NCBI GenBank assembly: GCA_027605045.1 | Contig: JAQFWX010000102.1 | Location: 82,501-126,175, forward strand | Reading direction: 5' to 3' | DNA: 43,675 nt | Origin: Phallus indusiatus | Lineage: Eukaryota > Basidiomycota > Agaricomycetes > Phallales > Phallaceae | Shown here: one piece after another, positions 22,890 to 34,851 of the stretch | How positions within the stretch are numbered: position 1 is the stretch's first letter | How the letters are laid out: each line of letters begins with the position of its first letter | Notes under the pieces: model-generated | Database searches by the model: none | Seen by the model: only the letters and a program-made list of their open reading frames with translations | Told to the model about the DNA's origin: nothing | Made by a program: the position numbers and the translations under genes

Positions 22890-23308
22890 TTGGTATGCAG
22901 ATCGGTACCTCTCAAGCAAGTAGTATGGAAGGACAATATTATTTTCGTGTTCTGAATTCTGATCACAGACATCTCGTTATTTATTTTCTGATATTTGGAC
23001 ATCACATAATTTATTATTAGCATTGCAATTGGATTATTGTGTCCAGAAATAATTTTTTGAAAATGTTGCTAAACTTGTCAACCGTGAACATCGTAGGTAG
23101 ACTTGTTCACGTGGCAACAAAAAGATAAGCTCTCAAAAGTTGACGCGAAAAAATGTTCATACATTCAAGAGCGAAGGTTTGAGATAGCGAACATTATACA
23201 CACACTCTAAACGACATGTGTGTTTCTCTAGTTCTAACTGGCAAATCCCGCAAGAGGAAGGAGACGCCGAATTCGGAATCAAAAGAAACATAGCTTCAAT
23301 TCTTTACG
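22890..23308. other. Intergenic, MGM101 upstream region
   Basis: AT-rich spacer between the DHHC gene stop and the MGM101 start, both on the plus strand. It should hold the MGM101 promoter. I see no gene, repeat or RNA in it. Confidence 0.5.
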
Positions 23309-24345
23309 ATGCTTGCTCGCTATGCCCGTGCAAAGCGCGTTCCCTTGAGCTTTAACACGCGTTCAAATATCCCTAAAAGACATATAAACCTGACTTTTAC
23401 CAATATTCACCGTCGATCTGCGTCTTCGTACTCTGCCATAAATAATGGGGATTCTGTCGTCATTCCGGCCGAAACCGAGCTAGATGTGTCGGACGTGACT
23501 GTACCACAAAGTGCACCAGAAATCATCATCAATAATGGTAATGGCAATGGTCATCATGCATTGATTCCAGAAATACTAGGAGATGGAAGTTCTACTGATT
23601 GGTCGAGAAGTTATTTTGGACTTTCTGCTCAACCATTTCCAAAAGAGACGGCCGATGTTCTGCAGCAGCCTCTAAGCCCAGATGACATAGAAATTAAACC
23701 AGGCAAGTTCGTGGCATCATTAAAACCTAGAGTGTTATAAATATAAAGATCCATTTCAGACGGGCTTATCTATCTTCCTGAAATTAAATACCGTCGTATT
23801 CTAAACAAAGCATTCGGTCCAGGAGGGTGGGGTTTGGCACCTCGCAGCGAAACAAACGTCGGACCAAAAATAGTGAGTCGAGAATATGCATTAGTGTGTT
23901 TGGGTCGGTCAGTTACAATTTACATTCTCTGCTACGTTGCGATACTTAAATAACATTCTAGCCTAGTTGGCATTGCACGTGGAGAGCAGGAATATTTTGA
24001 CCCATCTGGTATTGCTACGGCTACGGAAGCTTGCAAAAGTAACGCCTTAATACGATGCTGCAAAGATCTAGGGATTGCGAGTGAGCTTTGGTAAGATTGC
24101 ATTACGGTGGGTTGCGCGAATGACTATTGATTCGCATTCTCCTGCAGGGATCCACGATTTATCCGGGAGTTCAAACAAAAACATTGCGTTGAGGTATTTG
24201 TGGAACATGTTCCGACAAAGAAAAAGTATGTTCAAAACAATATATGATGTAAAATGACAAGATATTGATATGATGCTATGTGTTTGATAGGAGGAAACTT
24301 TGGAGAAGAAAAGATGATAAGTTAGGATATCCATGGAAGGAATAA
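23309..24345 (+). CDS. MGM101: MGM101, mitochondrial genome maintenance recombinase
   Basis: Mitochondrial nucleoid protein related to Rad52 that anneals single-stranded DNA and is needed to keep mtDNA. Five exons join without frame breaks. The N-terminus is basic and Ser-rich with few acids ([20 protein letters not shown]), a likely import sequence, followed by a variable linker. The conserved core begins [16 protein letters not shown], then [52 protein letters not shown] and ends YPWKE, as in the family. Intron 1 (23703-23759) has a GC donor, AG|GCAAGT. The gene is tail-to-tail with SPC19 with 55 bp between stops. Confidence 0.92.
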
Positions 24346-24400
24346 GGTATCATAAAATAATAACACGTAGTTTATATTAGTTCGCACTTCTCTTCATCAT

Positions 24401-25137
24401 TCACTGCTCTAGTTTTTCCTCCTGTGTGTATGTCTGCATTCGATTTCGTCGAACAAGTAATAAATAGATTAGCAACTTACCATCACTCTGATTTCTGCAT
24501 TCAGTTTTTGAACTTCTCGCTCCAGAGCTTTTCTTTCTTTAATCAACGCGTCCAGTTTTCTTGCTGGTGGCAGCGCGGCAGAGTTCAATTGAGCTGCTTG
24601 GAGCTAAAGAGACATGATGTCAGGACACGACTTGCGATTAACCATACGTTATGAGAACCTTTGACTTTAGCAAGACGGCTTTCTTTTCCAAGTGCTTTAT
24701 ACCCTTTTCGCCTCTTTCGATTAATTCCAAAATCTGAGGGCCAACCTCTTCTCCTAACTGAGCGCGACACATTTCGGTGTGGCTTTCATTGATCAAAACA
24801 AACAACTGAACAACATTTGTCCTTCAAAACCAGAGAAATACAGTAAATTTATGCGTGGTTTTCTTACTTGTTCGTTCCTAAGGATCTTTGTCAATCTAGG
24901 AAGATCGGATACGCCGCGTCTAAGAGAGCATTGGGCATCGTACAGCTGACGAAAGGCAATCAGTCGCTATTGAGATAGAATAGACATAATTTATTACTCT
25001 GGAGGAACTTTCGTGTGCCGCTGAGACACAGGCTTCAAGAAACGGTAGTGATAACGAATCATCTTCTTGTCGCAATGCCCCGCTAAAAAGACAGACTCGC
25101 GAGGTTTCGTGCTGAACGCAGTCGACGGACGATACAT
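24401..25137 (-). CDS. SPC19: DASH complex subunit SPC19
   Basis: The DASH/Dam1 complex couples kinetochores to microtubules. The family pattern is visible: PRESVFLAG near the start, LPFLEACVSAAHESS, RQLYDAQCSLRRGVSDLPRL, then LFVLINESHTEMCRAQL, GEEVGPQILELIERGE and KLDALIKERKALEREVQKL (coiled coil), ending YTQEEKLEQ. Five exons. The best start is ATG at 25137 (MYRPSTAFSTKPRESVF), but its frame is lost at the run of four G (25078-25081 on the plus strand, CCCC); one more G would join it to LRQEDDSLSLPFLEA. An alternative ATG at 25198 is open in the downstream frame but lacks the family N-terminus. Either a one-base assembly error or a changed start explains this. Length is about 165-185 residues. 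Confidence 0.72.
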
Positions 25138-25704
25138 GCGACAAAGCTACTAAACACGCGACGCAAAAAGCGCCCGATGCGGTCCACAACACGCCCATGG
25201 TCTGTGCATCGATCAGGGCGTTTATTTTTCCCTATAAGAAAGGCTGATTCTGAGTTTTCTTTTTTCCTCCAAGTGTCCCGCAGACTTTCCGTAGCGTGAA
25301 TTGCTGTCCTTGCAAAAGGGCGGCGAACCTTCATTACGTTTGAAATTACAGGTCTCGGGAGCGAGGCTTTCTCCTTCTGGGGAGAGCTCACGAGAACAGC
25401 TGTCGTTCTCCAGTTCGCCTCTTTCGGGGGTTGAGCGGGTGCGGCGGATGCGCCATATTCCTTGTCCTACCGTACTCCCTTCTTTGGGATGCTACTATGT
25501 GGCGTTGACGGATGGGAAAAACCATGGCTTTGCGTACATTCTTTTTATGTAATTACTCGATTGAAAAATAGAACTATCTTTGTTCTTTTACGAAAGCTGC
25601 ACATTATGAAATTTGAAAAAAAATTGAGAAAAGAGCAACTAGCGCTCTTGTGAGTACTTATAAGTATTTATACAGATCAATACTTTAAATTAGTATCTAT
25701 CTAT
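25138..25704. other. Intergenic between SPC19 start and KCH1 stop
   Basis: SPC19 promoter and KCH1 3' flank. Short open frames on both strands (for example 25301-25552) have no recognisable domain. A GACGC/ACGCGA-rich patch at about 25155-25165 lies just upstream of the SPC19 ATG and resembles, but does not exactly match, the MCB element. A TATC microsatellite-like run lies at 25696-25707. Confidence 0.4.
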
Positions 25705-27450
25705 CTAGTATTGGTTGCTATTACCATAATCATATCCTCTCCCCGCTGCACTCCCATTAACACCCCCATATGCACTTTGTGGATATTGGGTATGTGCATT
25801 ATACTCATAAGGATTGGGTGCCGCATATGGGTTTGAATAAGGAGGAGCCGAAGTTTGATATTGAGCAACGTCCGCCGAAGGTGCTGTATTAGCCGCACTT
25901 GTCAAGTGATATGTGCTTCCGTATTCAGCTTCGTCATATTTATCAAATCCTTCATCTTGCGGCAGTGTGTTCACTGACTGAGAGTAGCCATAATATTGGG
26001 CTTGTGGTGGCATATGGGAATATGGTTGGTATTCTGGCATGGGTGGAGGATAGTCTGGGTAGTCGAGATTTACTGTGGAAGCGTAATCCGTCGAAGTGTA
26101 GTCCGTCGGTGGCCACGAGGGTGCTGGTGTGGCTTGCTTCGAGCGCTGAGGTTTGATTTCCTCATCATCGAGAGATACATTAGGGAGGGTTGGCTTAGGC
26201 AAAACGGTGCCGACGATCTGACCCTGTTTGTTTTTCAGATGAGAATAATCGCCGGCAGCTTCCTTGGCCTCCAATGCCGCTTGTTTGGCTAATCTTTGTT
26301 TAGTCTTGCGTTTAATCAATTCTGCTATCCGCTACGATAGATAGGGTTAGTGAATTAGTGGGAAATTATCAAATCGCGTTCGATACATACTTTGTCAACC
26401 TTGTGGCAGCAATATTCTTTGAGATTGCCTCGAATATAACACAGTAAGGGCACGTAGAAGATACCCGCCGTGATCAAAAGAATCAAAGAGATGGTAAACA
26501 CCAGGACCGTGAACAGAGTCGCGACAATCAGTGCCGATGTGATAAAATTGTCCGAATATTTTTTCAGATCAAGAAAGGATCCATCTTTCTCTTTGGAAAG
26601 GTAGAACCCGTACAGGTTGAGAATGTTGATTGATTGACGCGGGCCATCAGCGAGTAACAGACGTTTCCAGCCTATTGATTTATAAACAAAAATTCATGTA
26701 TGTTTAAGGCGCGACGAACCCACCTTTGAATGTGAAGAAGATGAAGAATGCGAAATCATCCTTCTTCTTGGTAGAGTTGCTGATCGTGCAAAACAAACAA
26801 AAGTGGTCATATGAACCTGGGAAAAGATCATCACCAAAGTGAGTGTCAAGTATATTTGTTGAGGCTTACGGAGACTGTAATAATTTTGGGTCATGACGTT
26901 CGTAAATGCATAAGAAATGTCTCGACTGGCGATAATCTTCTTGGCTTTACGCGCTTCATACCCTAGCTGAAAAGTAGTCAGCAATGAATTATAGCTAATG
27001 AAGAAGAAAAATGCCTACAAGGAGGAATGAGAAGATAATACAGCCTACGAATAACCACTTGGCAACCGTGAAAGGAATGACGACACATCCATTATTTAGG
27101 CCTTTCTGACAACTTTTTTGGATAATATTAGACCAATCCTTAGTAGTTAGATACGTAATGGCCGTAAAGATATCGGAAATATAGACAAGGAATGAAGTGA
27201 GAATAGAGCAATAGAAAATGAAGTATCTAGATCGCAATGTTAGCGCGCCGTTCGTTGCATCCGAATATACACCAACGAAAATTCGTACCGGAAGCGAGTG
27301 CCGAATGACTTTGAGTGAAATTCCCGGATGTCAATAAAATCAAACTAGACAAATCAAAAAATATAAGAATGAATTTTTCGAGGAGACAAGTTGTGTGTTT
27401 ACTTTGTGATCGGGGACCACTTCTCGTTTCCATGCAGGACCACCACACAT
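25705..27450 (-). CDS. KCH1: KCH1/PRM6-type low-affinity K+ transporter
   Basis: Fungal membrane protein family whose yeast members Kch1/Kch2 (Prm6) let in potassium and promote calcium influx during pheromone response. Exons join cleanly from MCGGPAWKREVVPDHK at 27450 through FDFIDIREFHSKSFG and into membrane segments (YFIFYCSILTSFLVYISDIF; VAKWLFVGCIIFSFLLL; ALIVATLFTVLVFTISLI). The family block FFIFFTFKGWKRLLLADGPR and NILNLYGFYL is intact. The C-terminal tail of about 200 residues begins with basic KRKTKQRLAKQ and is rich in Tyr, Pro, Gln and Asn, a disordered extension longer than in yeast. One 64-nt intron (27239-27302) hides an apparent frameshift after GTRFR. The stop is at 25705-25707. 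Confidence 0.85.
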
Positions 27451-27879
27451 CGCTGATCGTAATGGTTCAGTAAAGCAAAAAGAGAGGAAGAACGGTAAAC
27501 CGTAGACAAGGTATTTAAAGTCTTTGTTGAAAAGAACGTATGTCCAACCAAGAGATGATAGTTGGTAATGAAAGAGCGACAAAGAGCGAACAGTCGGACA
27601 CGCGAAGGTGGTTACAACTAATTTCTTACGTAATCTGTGTGGACTCTATTTTGCTTCCGTCGGACGTCCCTTTATTGTCTTCTGCCAGCTGGCAGATCAC
27701 TTAGGCTATTATGAGCGAAAGAGGCTGTGATTAGACGATAGCTCAAATCAAAAAAAATACAGCCACTCGGAGCTGTTCGGCTTTTGTATTTTAAACTGAT
27801 ATACAAATAAGATTCTACTAGTAAGTTTTTAATTTGATCTCTAATTGTGATTTTTGAGAACAAAAGCAGAAACATAGTC
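27451..27879. other. Intergenic between KCH1 start and FMO stop
   Basis: KCH1 upstream region and FMO 3' flank, both genes on the minus strand. Open frames here (27340-27582, 27672-27875) show no recognisable domain. An upstream exon of KCH1 cannot be excluded. Confidence 0.4.
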
Positions 27880-30342
27880 TCATACTAATAAACGTCCACT
27901 TAACAACTTCAATACCGATTCCGCTGTGTACGCTGTAGCGTTTATGGAAAGATAAAACAGCATGGGAATTGCACCCATTATTAAATTTCCAAGGAATCCT
28001 CGTCGCTTGATTGTATCCCATAGTTCCGTCTTCGCAATTCCAGGGGCCGCATCCGACTTGAATGGTCCAAGAAGGCGATAGAAAGTGGTGAACGCGGCCC
28101 CAAAGACATAACATATCAATACATGTGATCCGTGTGCCCACCAAAGTTCGAACAGACCCTGACAAGATCTGGTGTCAGTGTAAAGGGACGCAATATCTAC
28201 GTTAAACTCACAGGTGCGGCCCCAATATCCTTCGCTAGTGTAGACATATACGTGGAATGGTCTACTCCGTACTTAATCCTGGCTGACTCTTTGACCAACA
28301 AATAATAATGAGGGGGCGAAAATGGTCTTTTTACTCTGCCTTTCAATAACGATACCCAGAACATGGATTGCATTTCAGCGATGGGAGGAATCGCGCCTTG
28401 TTTAAATATTACAACTTGTCTGGGTGGTGTGCACTCAGAATTTGGACACTCACCAACCCCAGGCCGAACAAATCCGATAAACGCAATATCTTCGTCTCCC
28501 GAACGACATATGTTTCGTATATCTGCAACGGACGGCTTTGGATAATCTTCTCCAAGGAAGCTGAAATCCTGGGTATAACCGGTAGCATATATGACAGTGT
28601 CAGGACGGAAGTCGCGTTTCTCCATCCTAATTGCATCCTTGCGATTCAGCTTCGGAAAGACCGCACGTCCCGAAGGAAGGAAATGTGTTGGAAACGGTGC
28701 AAGGTCAACTACAAAATTCGTATGAGGAGGGCAATCTTCAGGGAGATCACTATAATGCGAAATTAAATCCATAAAACTGGATCGATTCCGATAAGGTCGA
28801 TTGATATACGGCATGGCTTTATGCGACTACGAAGATAGGGTGTTCAGAGAATGTCTCGGGTTATCGATTTCGCTTACTTTATTGAGGAATACATATGCTC
28901 GACCCAGTCGTTCTTTGCTCAGTTCTCCGACCCACTGGTTACAACCAGCCTAGATTAAAAAATTAGTGACCCTATTCGTGCATGACTGTATGCAATCTCA
29001 ATATTTACCGTGGTGCCTGTCAAAAACCACAATAGTATTTTAATCACAAAATCCGATACAAACCAGCGCAGGTGCGACCTTTCAACCCAAGGATGCTACA
29101 TAGACCGTAACTAATCATCCGCTGCGCAACACAAACAAGATGGCGACTTACCACGTATGCCGTTTCTCCCAAATTTGTGATTAAAGAGTCGATAGGTACA
29201 GGACGTTTAGAGTTGAATTTGAAACCGAAGATACTGAAGTCGTTCTGCAGTGGAAGAACAATCAAAATCTTCAGCGATAAAGCCTGCCCATAAACGACAC
29301 ACCAAGGCTTTTGGGAATGACAAGAAGCTGGGAGAAATATTAATTAAATTATTCCTCAGAAACAAACATGAGCTCGCACCCTCCTAGTGCATAACACAGC
29401 CTCTTCAGCCCCAGCTTTTGCTGATTCGTACGCGATATCCATTCCTGTCTCACCCGTACCTAAAATCATAACACGGCGGCCACGCAGCTGGTCCCTTGAC
29501 TTGTAATCAACGGAGTGGAAAGCGGTAGGTTTCGGTCTGCCTTGTCTTTTCTCGATTTCTTCAGTGGGGTTGAGGACATATTCGATACCGGGAATTGTTG
29601 GGATAGATGGTATGACGTGAAGGCCAGTGCACAAAACCAGATATTTAGCATGAACTGTCGTGGGTGCTTCCGAAAAAGTCAGCGTTTGGTTGAAAACTAG
29701 TTCATAAAAATGACTAACCATCCTCCCAGTCTTCAGTCCTCGCCTTTCTTCGTAGGTAAGTGACGTCATGTCCCCCTCCCGCTGCTCTCGAAATCTTCAC
29801 GACTTTGCAATTGAGATAGATCCTATCATGGACCGCGAAGTGTCTGGCATATCCGCGCAAATACTCCACGTATTCCTTCAGGGACCACGTAATTAGTGAG
29901 CAATTTACAATGAACCGTTAGGTATAAGTACTTCTAATGTGAGATGGTCTGGATGATCTAGTGGCAGGCGGTAATCCGAGAACGAAGTCAACTGCGTGCA
30001 TTCCGAATTATTGCGACATCTTTATTCGAGATAAGACCACGAACCTGTTTGGATGACACCAAGTTGGCATTCTAGTAGGCGCAATCAAGTCGTCAGTCTC
30101 GGTCTCAAGCTTTTTGTCAGCGTGCTGGCACACTCGTCACCTCGTAGGACCGATAACGAAACGTTCCTATAAGAATTACTCAACTCTCGGGTAGTTATCT
30201 CAACCGGGACTATCTCACCTCCAATATCGTCTTCCTGCTCTAGAACAATCGGGTCGAAAGGAAAGTCCTCCGACACATTCTCCAGCAACGTTTTACATGC
30301 CGTGAGGCCAGCCGGTCCAGCTCCCACGATAACAACTTTCAT
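27880..30342 (-). CDS. Flavin-containing monooxygenase
   Basis: FAD/NADPH monooxygenase of the FMO (dimethylaniline monooxygenase) family, oxidising soft nucleophiles such as amines and sulfides. About a dozen exons join in frame. FAD-binding motif MKVVIVGAGPAGLTACK at the start, then EQEDDIGGTFRYRSYENAN (split by introns), LVSSKQLTSFSD, HVIPSIP, NADPH-binding ILGTGETGMDIAYESAK, RRGF, and the FMO-type YATGYTQDFSF. The C-terminus contains hydrophobic stretches (VLICYVFGAAFTTFYRLL; NLIMGAIPMLFYLSINATAY) suggesting membrane association. Length of about 570-590 residues fits. The start was chosen because the second Met (MKVV) directly precedes the GxGxxG fold. There is no biosynthetic cluster around it, so a general detoxification or redox role is more likely than a specific pathway. 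Confidence 0.88.
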
Positions 30343-30898
30343 ACTTATCAGCACACAAGGGTTAGAGAAGAGCCTGAGTATAGCGTCGAGCAGAGTCGAG
30401 GACAGCTAGTGCGTCTCCCGCCTCGCCGCGCACAACTCATGGTCACCGATCGTGACATAATGATCTCAAATTTCGACGTGCCGAGAGTGGATACGTCCTG
30501 AATTACGAGTTTCGGAATACCACAACGTACCGAGTCCCTTGCTCAACTAGTGTTGGAAGGCGTTGGAAGGCGTTGGACCGTCAGTCGAGTGATCCCGCAT
30601 GGCATTGCTATATACAACAAAAGCAATCAGACGGAACATCATCATGCGCGGATGGTCTGGGGCACACTGAACAAGCCAAACAATTAAGCGGTTATTGTCT
30701 ATATTCATTATTAACAGTCAAAGTAAATAATACACGCCGTGCGATATACACTTCCTTCCATCCTAATTATATATAGACTAATAAAATCTCTCCATACATC
30801 ACAAAGCGAAACACCAATCACACCCATCAGAGCTGCAGAGCACCATCGCACCAACACCATTCCCTGTCGGCGTCTCCGCTACCAAAGGATTATGAGAT
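30343..30898. other. Intergenic; short tandem repeat
   Basis: FMO upstream region and 3' flank of the RPA-interacting-like gene. It contains a small tandem repeat of GTTGGAAGGC / GTTGGACCG (about 30551-30580), which occurs as nearly three copies. No gene or RNA is seen. Confidence 0.45.
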
Positions 30899-32206
30899 CT
30901 ATGTACATTTAATAATGGTGTTAACCACCTGTATATGCAAGAGCAAGAAGTAAAAAAATCCACACCTGTTCAAAGATGTTGAATGCATATAAGGATCCAT
31001 CCAGACTTTTTGGGCATATTGTAAAGATCGGGTTGTTATACAATTTGAACAGGCAACTTGATTGCATAGCCGAGTTTGAGAATGACAGAATGGACAACTT
31101 GAAGTGATTGGTGTTTGTTGCGTTGGTGTTGGTGTTGTTTCGTCAGTGCTGTTTTCGAAGGGTAGGGCGCGAAATGAGAATGGGGAAGCTGGAGGCGAGG
31201 ACATGGTTAATTGGCTGTACACTGAACGTGAAGGGGAAGGTTGTTCTATATTCATGTCTAGAAATATTCCGACGTTAATCTTAAGCCGCGCGAGAGGCGA
31301 GCGGGGTGCTTACGTGGGGTGAATTGCTTCTCAAGGTCCGAGGGGTCTTCAGTATCAAGATCAACCATGCCATAGGCTACGCGTTCTTGGATAGCTTGCA
31401 ACTCGGATTCTTCAAGTTCGGCAAGATATTCTGCTATTACAGCGTCTTCATATTCGGCATCGGTGAGAGAAATTTCTTCTTCTGATACCATTTTGGATTG
31501 GTTTCCTAGATAAAAATGTGAGCATAGACTGCATGAAATTGATGTAATTCGACATGCCAGTAAATCCTTCCTCCAACGCGTTCATGTCTTCGTACATACT
31601 TGGGTCTATTGAGCTCCCAAATTCTCTTTCGAACGATACATTCATCGCATGTCTGGACTGCCTTATTTCATTCAGCATAACGCGTGTGTATAACTGAACA
31701 GGTATGATGTTGAGCATATCTAAAATTGAGAGCATCTCTGCGGTAAACAAAACATACCTCATCTCCAAAAGCGCGTTCTGATCATCCTCGGCCTCTTTCT
31801 CATCATCGTCCATCTCCATCCCATAATCATTCTCCGCGTCAAATCCATCACTACTAAACAGATGGTGATCCGAACTTCTAGATTTTCTAATGGCATTACC
31901 CCGTTTTTCGCGACGAACACGCTCAATGCAGTGCGCCTTGAAGTGATCACGAAGTAATTGTCCAGCAGGCGAATCATCGAATCTCCTTTTACCACGACCA
32001 TCATTGAATGTTCGAGACGAGGTTTGTGATTTGTATTGTCTCTTTCGGTGAGAGATTTGAGAGAGAGCGGAATTGCCCGGCCTAGATGTCCCGCTGTGCT
32101 GGGATAGTGGCGAAGAATGTTCTGGGGAGTATATACTTTGTAAGAAGCTCGACTTAGGTCCTTTTAAGCCGAGAGGGGAAGAATCTGGTGTTAGGGTGGA
32201 ATACAT
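30899..32206 (-). CDS. RPA-interacting-protein-like (RPAIN) protein
   Basis: The product starts MYSTLTPDSSPLGLKGPKSS (32206), is Ser-rich, then has a basic helix RDHFKAHCIERVRREKR like the N-terminal RPA/importin-binding region of RPAIN. An acidic part follows (MEMDDDEKEAEDDQN), then in later exons MVSEEEISLTDAEYEDAVIA and EYLAELEESELQAIQERV, and finally a Cys motif CPFCHSQTRLCNQVACSNC resembling the RPAIN zinc finger. RPAIN carries replication protein A into the nucleus (family knowledge). The expected downstream finger half is weak, and the joint before MVSEEE may use a GC donor, so exon structure is provisional. An MCB box lies 80 nt upstream. Identity is moderately supported. Confidence 0.55.
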
Positions 32207-32286
32207 TTAGCGGTGAGCTGGAGACAGTTCGAGTTCGAAGACGCGGTGGAGAGTGTAAAGTTAAATTGCGGGACGCGAACGCCTGG

Positions 32287-32292
32287 ACGCGT
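32287..32292. promoter_or_regulatory. MluI cell-cycle box upstream of RPAIN-like gene
   Basis: ACGCGT lies 80 nt upstream of the ATG at 32206. In yeasts this motif binds MBF and drives G1/S transcription of replication genes. A single hexamer could be chance, but its place before a putative RPA-related gene fits that role. Confidence 0.35.
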
Positions 32293-32632
32293 TACTCATT
32301 TTTTGGCCGGGTGACTAAGCTATAAGCGCCCAAAATTCCGTCTCGTCCATTCAGGAAGAGTACCGAGTTGAGGAGAGCTTCGACCTTGAAGCAAGAATGA
32401 CGAATGATCACTAGATCACTGGTGATCTCAACTCGACATCATTAGTGTTTGGGTGAATTCTCTACTATAATTATTACGATACTGTCGAAGCTACCTCAGG
32501 AGTCGGAACCATTTCGTGCATTTTTTCGGATAATTCAGGCAAAGACTAAAGGTGCATTACGTGAGACTTTGAGATACATTCAACATGAGATAAATAAGGA
32601 TTGGAGAACGAAGATTCAAGTGGCAGAATGAA

Positions 32633-32924
32633 CTAAGCACTGAGCAGCATGAGGATAAGAAGGAAGACGCTCAATGCGCCGCCGGACTCGTGCCGCGTCG
32701 GCATACGCCGTGCGCAAAGACATTCGTCCAAGATCTGTTCTTCGCCAAAAGCTCCTTGCTTGTTTTTCGGCTGAGCATACAATATGACGACAGTACAAAA
32801 GATTAAAGTAAGTACTTTGTAATCTCGATCTTCGCTGAGAATCATAGCAAGCATAGGAAATTGAAGATGAAATGGTTGGTATCCTCACGCACAACATTTC
32901 GCACTTCCAACTAACATCGACCAT
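32633..32924 (-). CDS. Small putative tail-anchored protein, unknown
   Basis: A possible three-exon gene: ATG at 32924 (MVDVSWN), a short second exon EDRDYK, then PKNKQGAFGEEQILDECLCA, an Arg/His stretch, and GGALSVFLLILMLLSA before a TAG at 32633-32635. Both introns have GT-AG ends. The product would be about 60 residues, hydrophilic with one C-terminal hydrophobic segment, as in tail-anchored ER or mitochondrial proteins. I do not recognise a family. Its start codon overlaps that of DRG1 on the other strand. Support is reading-frame logic only. Confidence 0.4.
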
Positions 32925-34815
32925 GTCCAAGTAGGCTAGAAGTAAGTCTATTCAGATTTTTGACAAAAAGTTCCCATACAGATGACGATGTTTTAGCTCA
33001 AAAGAATAAGGCCACGAGTTATCACTTGGGCCTTCTAAAAGCAAAGCTTGCCAAGCTTCGGAGGAACTTTTAACGTCGACTTCAGGAGGGTGGTGGAGGT
33101 GGTCCTGGATTCGACGTAGCTCGTACTGGAATAGGCAAGTAACTCCTTGTCAGGTCTTTCTTGATAGATTGACTGTGAAATGCAGCTTCTGTTGGATTTG
33201 TAGGTATGTAATACAAACTCTTGTGTGTGCACGTATACCCGTTTATTAACCTTTGAGCAGGATTCCCATCTGTAGGAAAGGTAGATCACCAAATACGCAT
33301 CGTAGAGAAAATGCATGTTTAATACTTACTAGTCAACTCTCATGTCAAAAATGACCGGGACACACTCCGAGGTTTCTGCTATTGATTTCACGACTCTTAC
33401 AACCGTTCCCGGCACAATAAAGGTTCACGGTGCCCCAATACAGATTTTAGATCTTCGTGCGAATGAATCTCTTTGTATCGACTTTAGTTTACAAGTTTAT
33501 TGATTATCACACTCCCATAGCCGGTATTATTGAGGGTGCTAATGACGGTCGTGGACGAGGACGGCAAGGTATGTGAATTAGGCTAGTTCGAAGGTTTCTC
33601 TTAATATATGATTGCAGTTATTGCTGGTATGTTGACACTACCGTGACTCAACTACGTCTACCACCTCTGACCGATTTTTGTTTGAAAAGTCGCACGGACA
33701 TGCAACTTGATCTTCATCGTAGGTTTTTGTTTTCTCCTCTGTATTTCATAGCACCTCGAATCCAATAGGTTCTGGATGTTCTCAAACCACTTAACGACAA
33801 ACGGATAATAGAAAATGAACTAGAAGGTTTTGGCATACGCCTCAACAAGAAACCGCCATCTATCACAGTGCGCAAAAAGGACAAAGGAGGTACGTGTGTC
33901 TTCTATACACACATATATTTGATATTCTTAACACCAGTTTCATTATGTCAGGGATTGCTATTACAAATACTGTTCCGCTCACAAACATCGATCACGACGA
34001 AATTAAAGCTGTTCTCAGCGAATATAGGATTAGCAATGCTGATGTAGCAATTCGAGAACCCAACTGCACGGCCGACGACGTAGTAGACGTTATAGAGGGC
34101 AACAGGTAAGTTGATATTTATATGGTGCTTCTCTTGGGGAGCTTGAGCCTCGTAGAGTCTATGTTCCAGCAATATATGTCTTGAACAAAGTAAGGAAATG
34201 TTCTCGTTTTTCTTCAGATTATATTCATCTCAAAATCAGATTGACGCAATTTCCATCGAAGAATTGGATCTTTTGTAAGTTACTGGGTTTGCTACAGCAT
34301 TTTATTTCATTATATTTTAGATATAAAATTCCACACTCTGTTCCTATCTCATCTAAAGAGTGGCTAAACGTGGATGAATTAGTCGAAATGGTAATGTTGG
34401 ACCGATCGATCATGACTTCTTTTTTTGACCTTTTGTGTAAGATGTGGGAATCCCTCGACTTGGTAAGAGTTTACACCCGACCGCATGGTCAACCACCAGA
34501 TTATACTGCTCCCGTCGTTCTGAGACGCGGTAAATGTACGATTGAGGATTTCTGTAACGCTATCCACAAAGAAATTGCGAAGCAACTCAAGTAGTAAGTC
34601 TTCATGTTCTGAAAAGCCTCTGAAAGAGAATAGAAATTGAGCATTGCTTTTTTCAGTGTTATTGTATGGGGGTCTAGTGCAAAGCATGCAAGAGGACAAA
34701 AGGTCGGACTGGAACACGTTTTAGAGGATGAAGATGGTAAGATAACAGCCCAACCATCATCCTCCTTTCTGCAATTCTCATGTCCCCCGCAGTAGTAACA
34801 ATTGTCAAAAAATAA
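32923..34815 (+). CDS. RBG1: Developmentally regulated GTP-binding protein DRG1/RBG1
   Basis: OBG-family translational GTPase that works on ribosomes with a DFRP partner (Tma46 in yeast). Around a dozen short exons carry [22 protein letters not shown]1 GFPSVGKST (split across introns), TTLTTVPG (G2), LDLPGIIEGA (G3), [44 protein letters not shown] (G4), the TGS domain ([18 protein letters not shown]) and the C-terminal HVLEDEDVVTIVKK. The intron at 33135-33185 has a GC donor. In the glycine-rich linker near 33062-33092 the printed frame has a TAA and two compensating one-base shifts in G runs, probably errors. The first 20 residues are uncertain, so the start is provisional. Tail-to-tail with ALG8, 36 bp apart. 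Confidence 0.87.
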
Positions 34816-34851
34816 TGATAGATGGGGATGGAATAATACCGACTATAATAA

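Noticed and set aside
27227..27302. Apparent frameshift in KCH1
   Set aside because: A 64-nt GT-AG intron restores the frame exactly (GTRFR joined to YFIFY).
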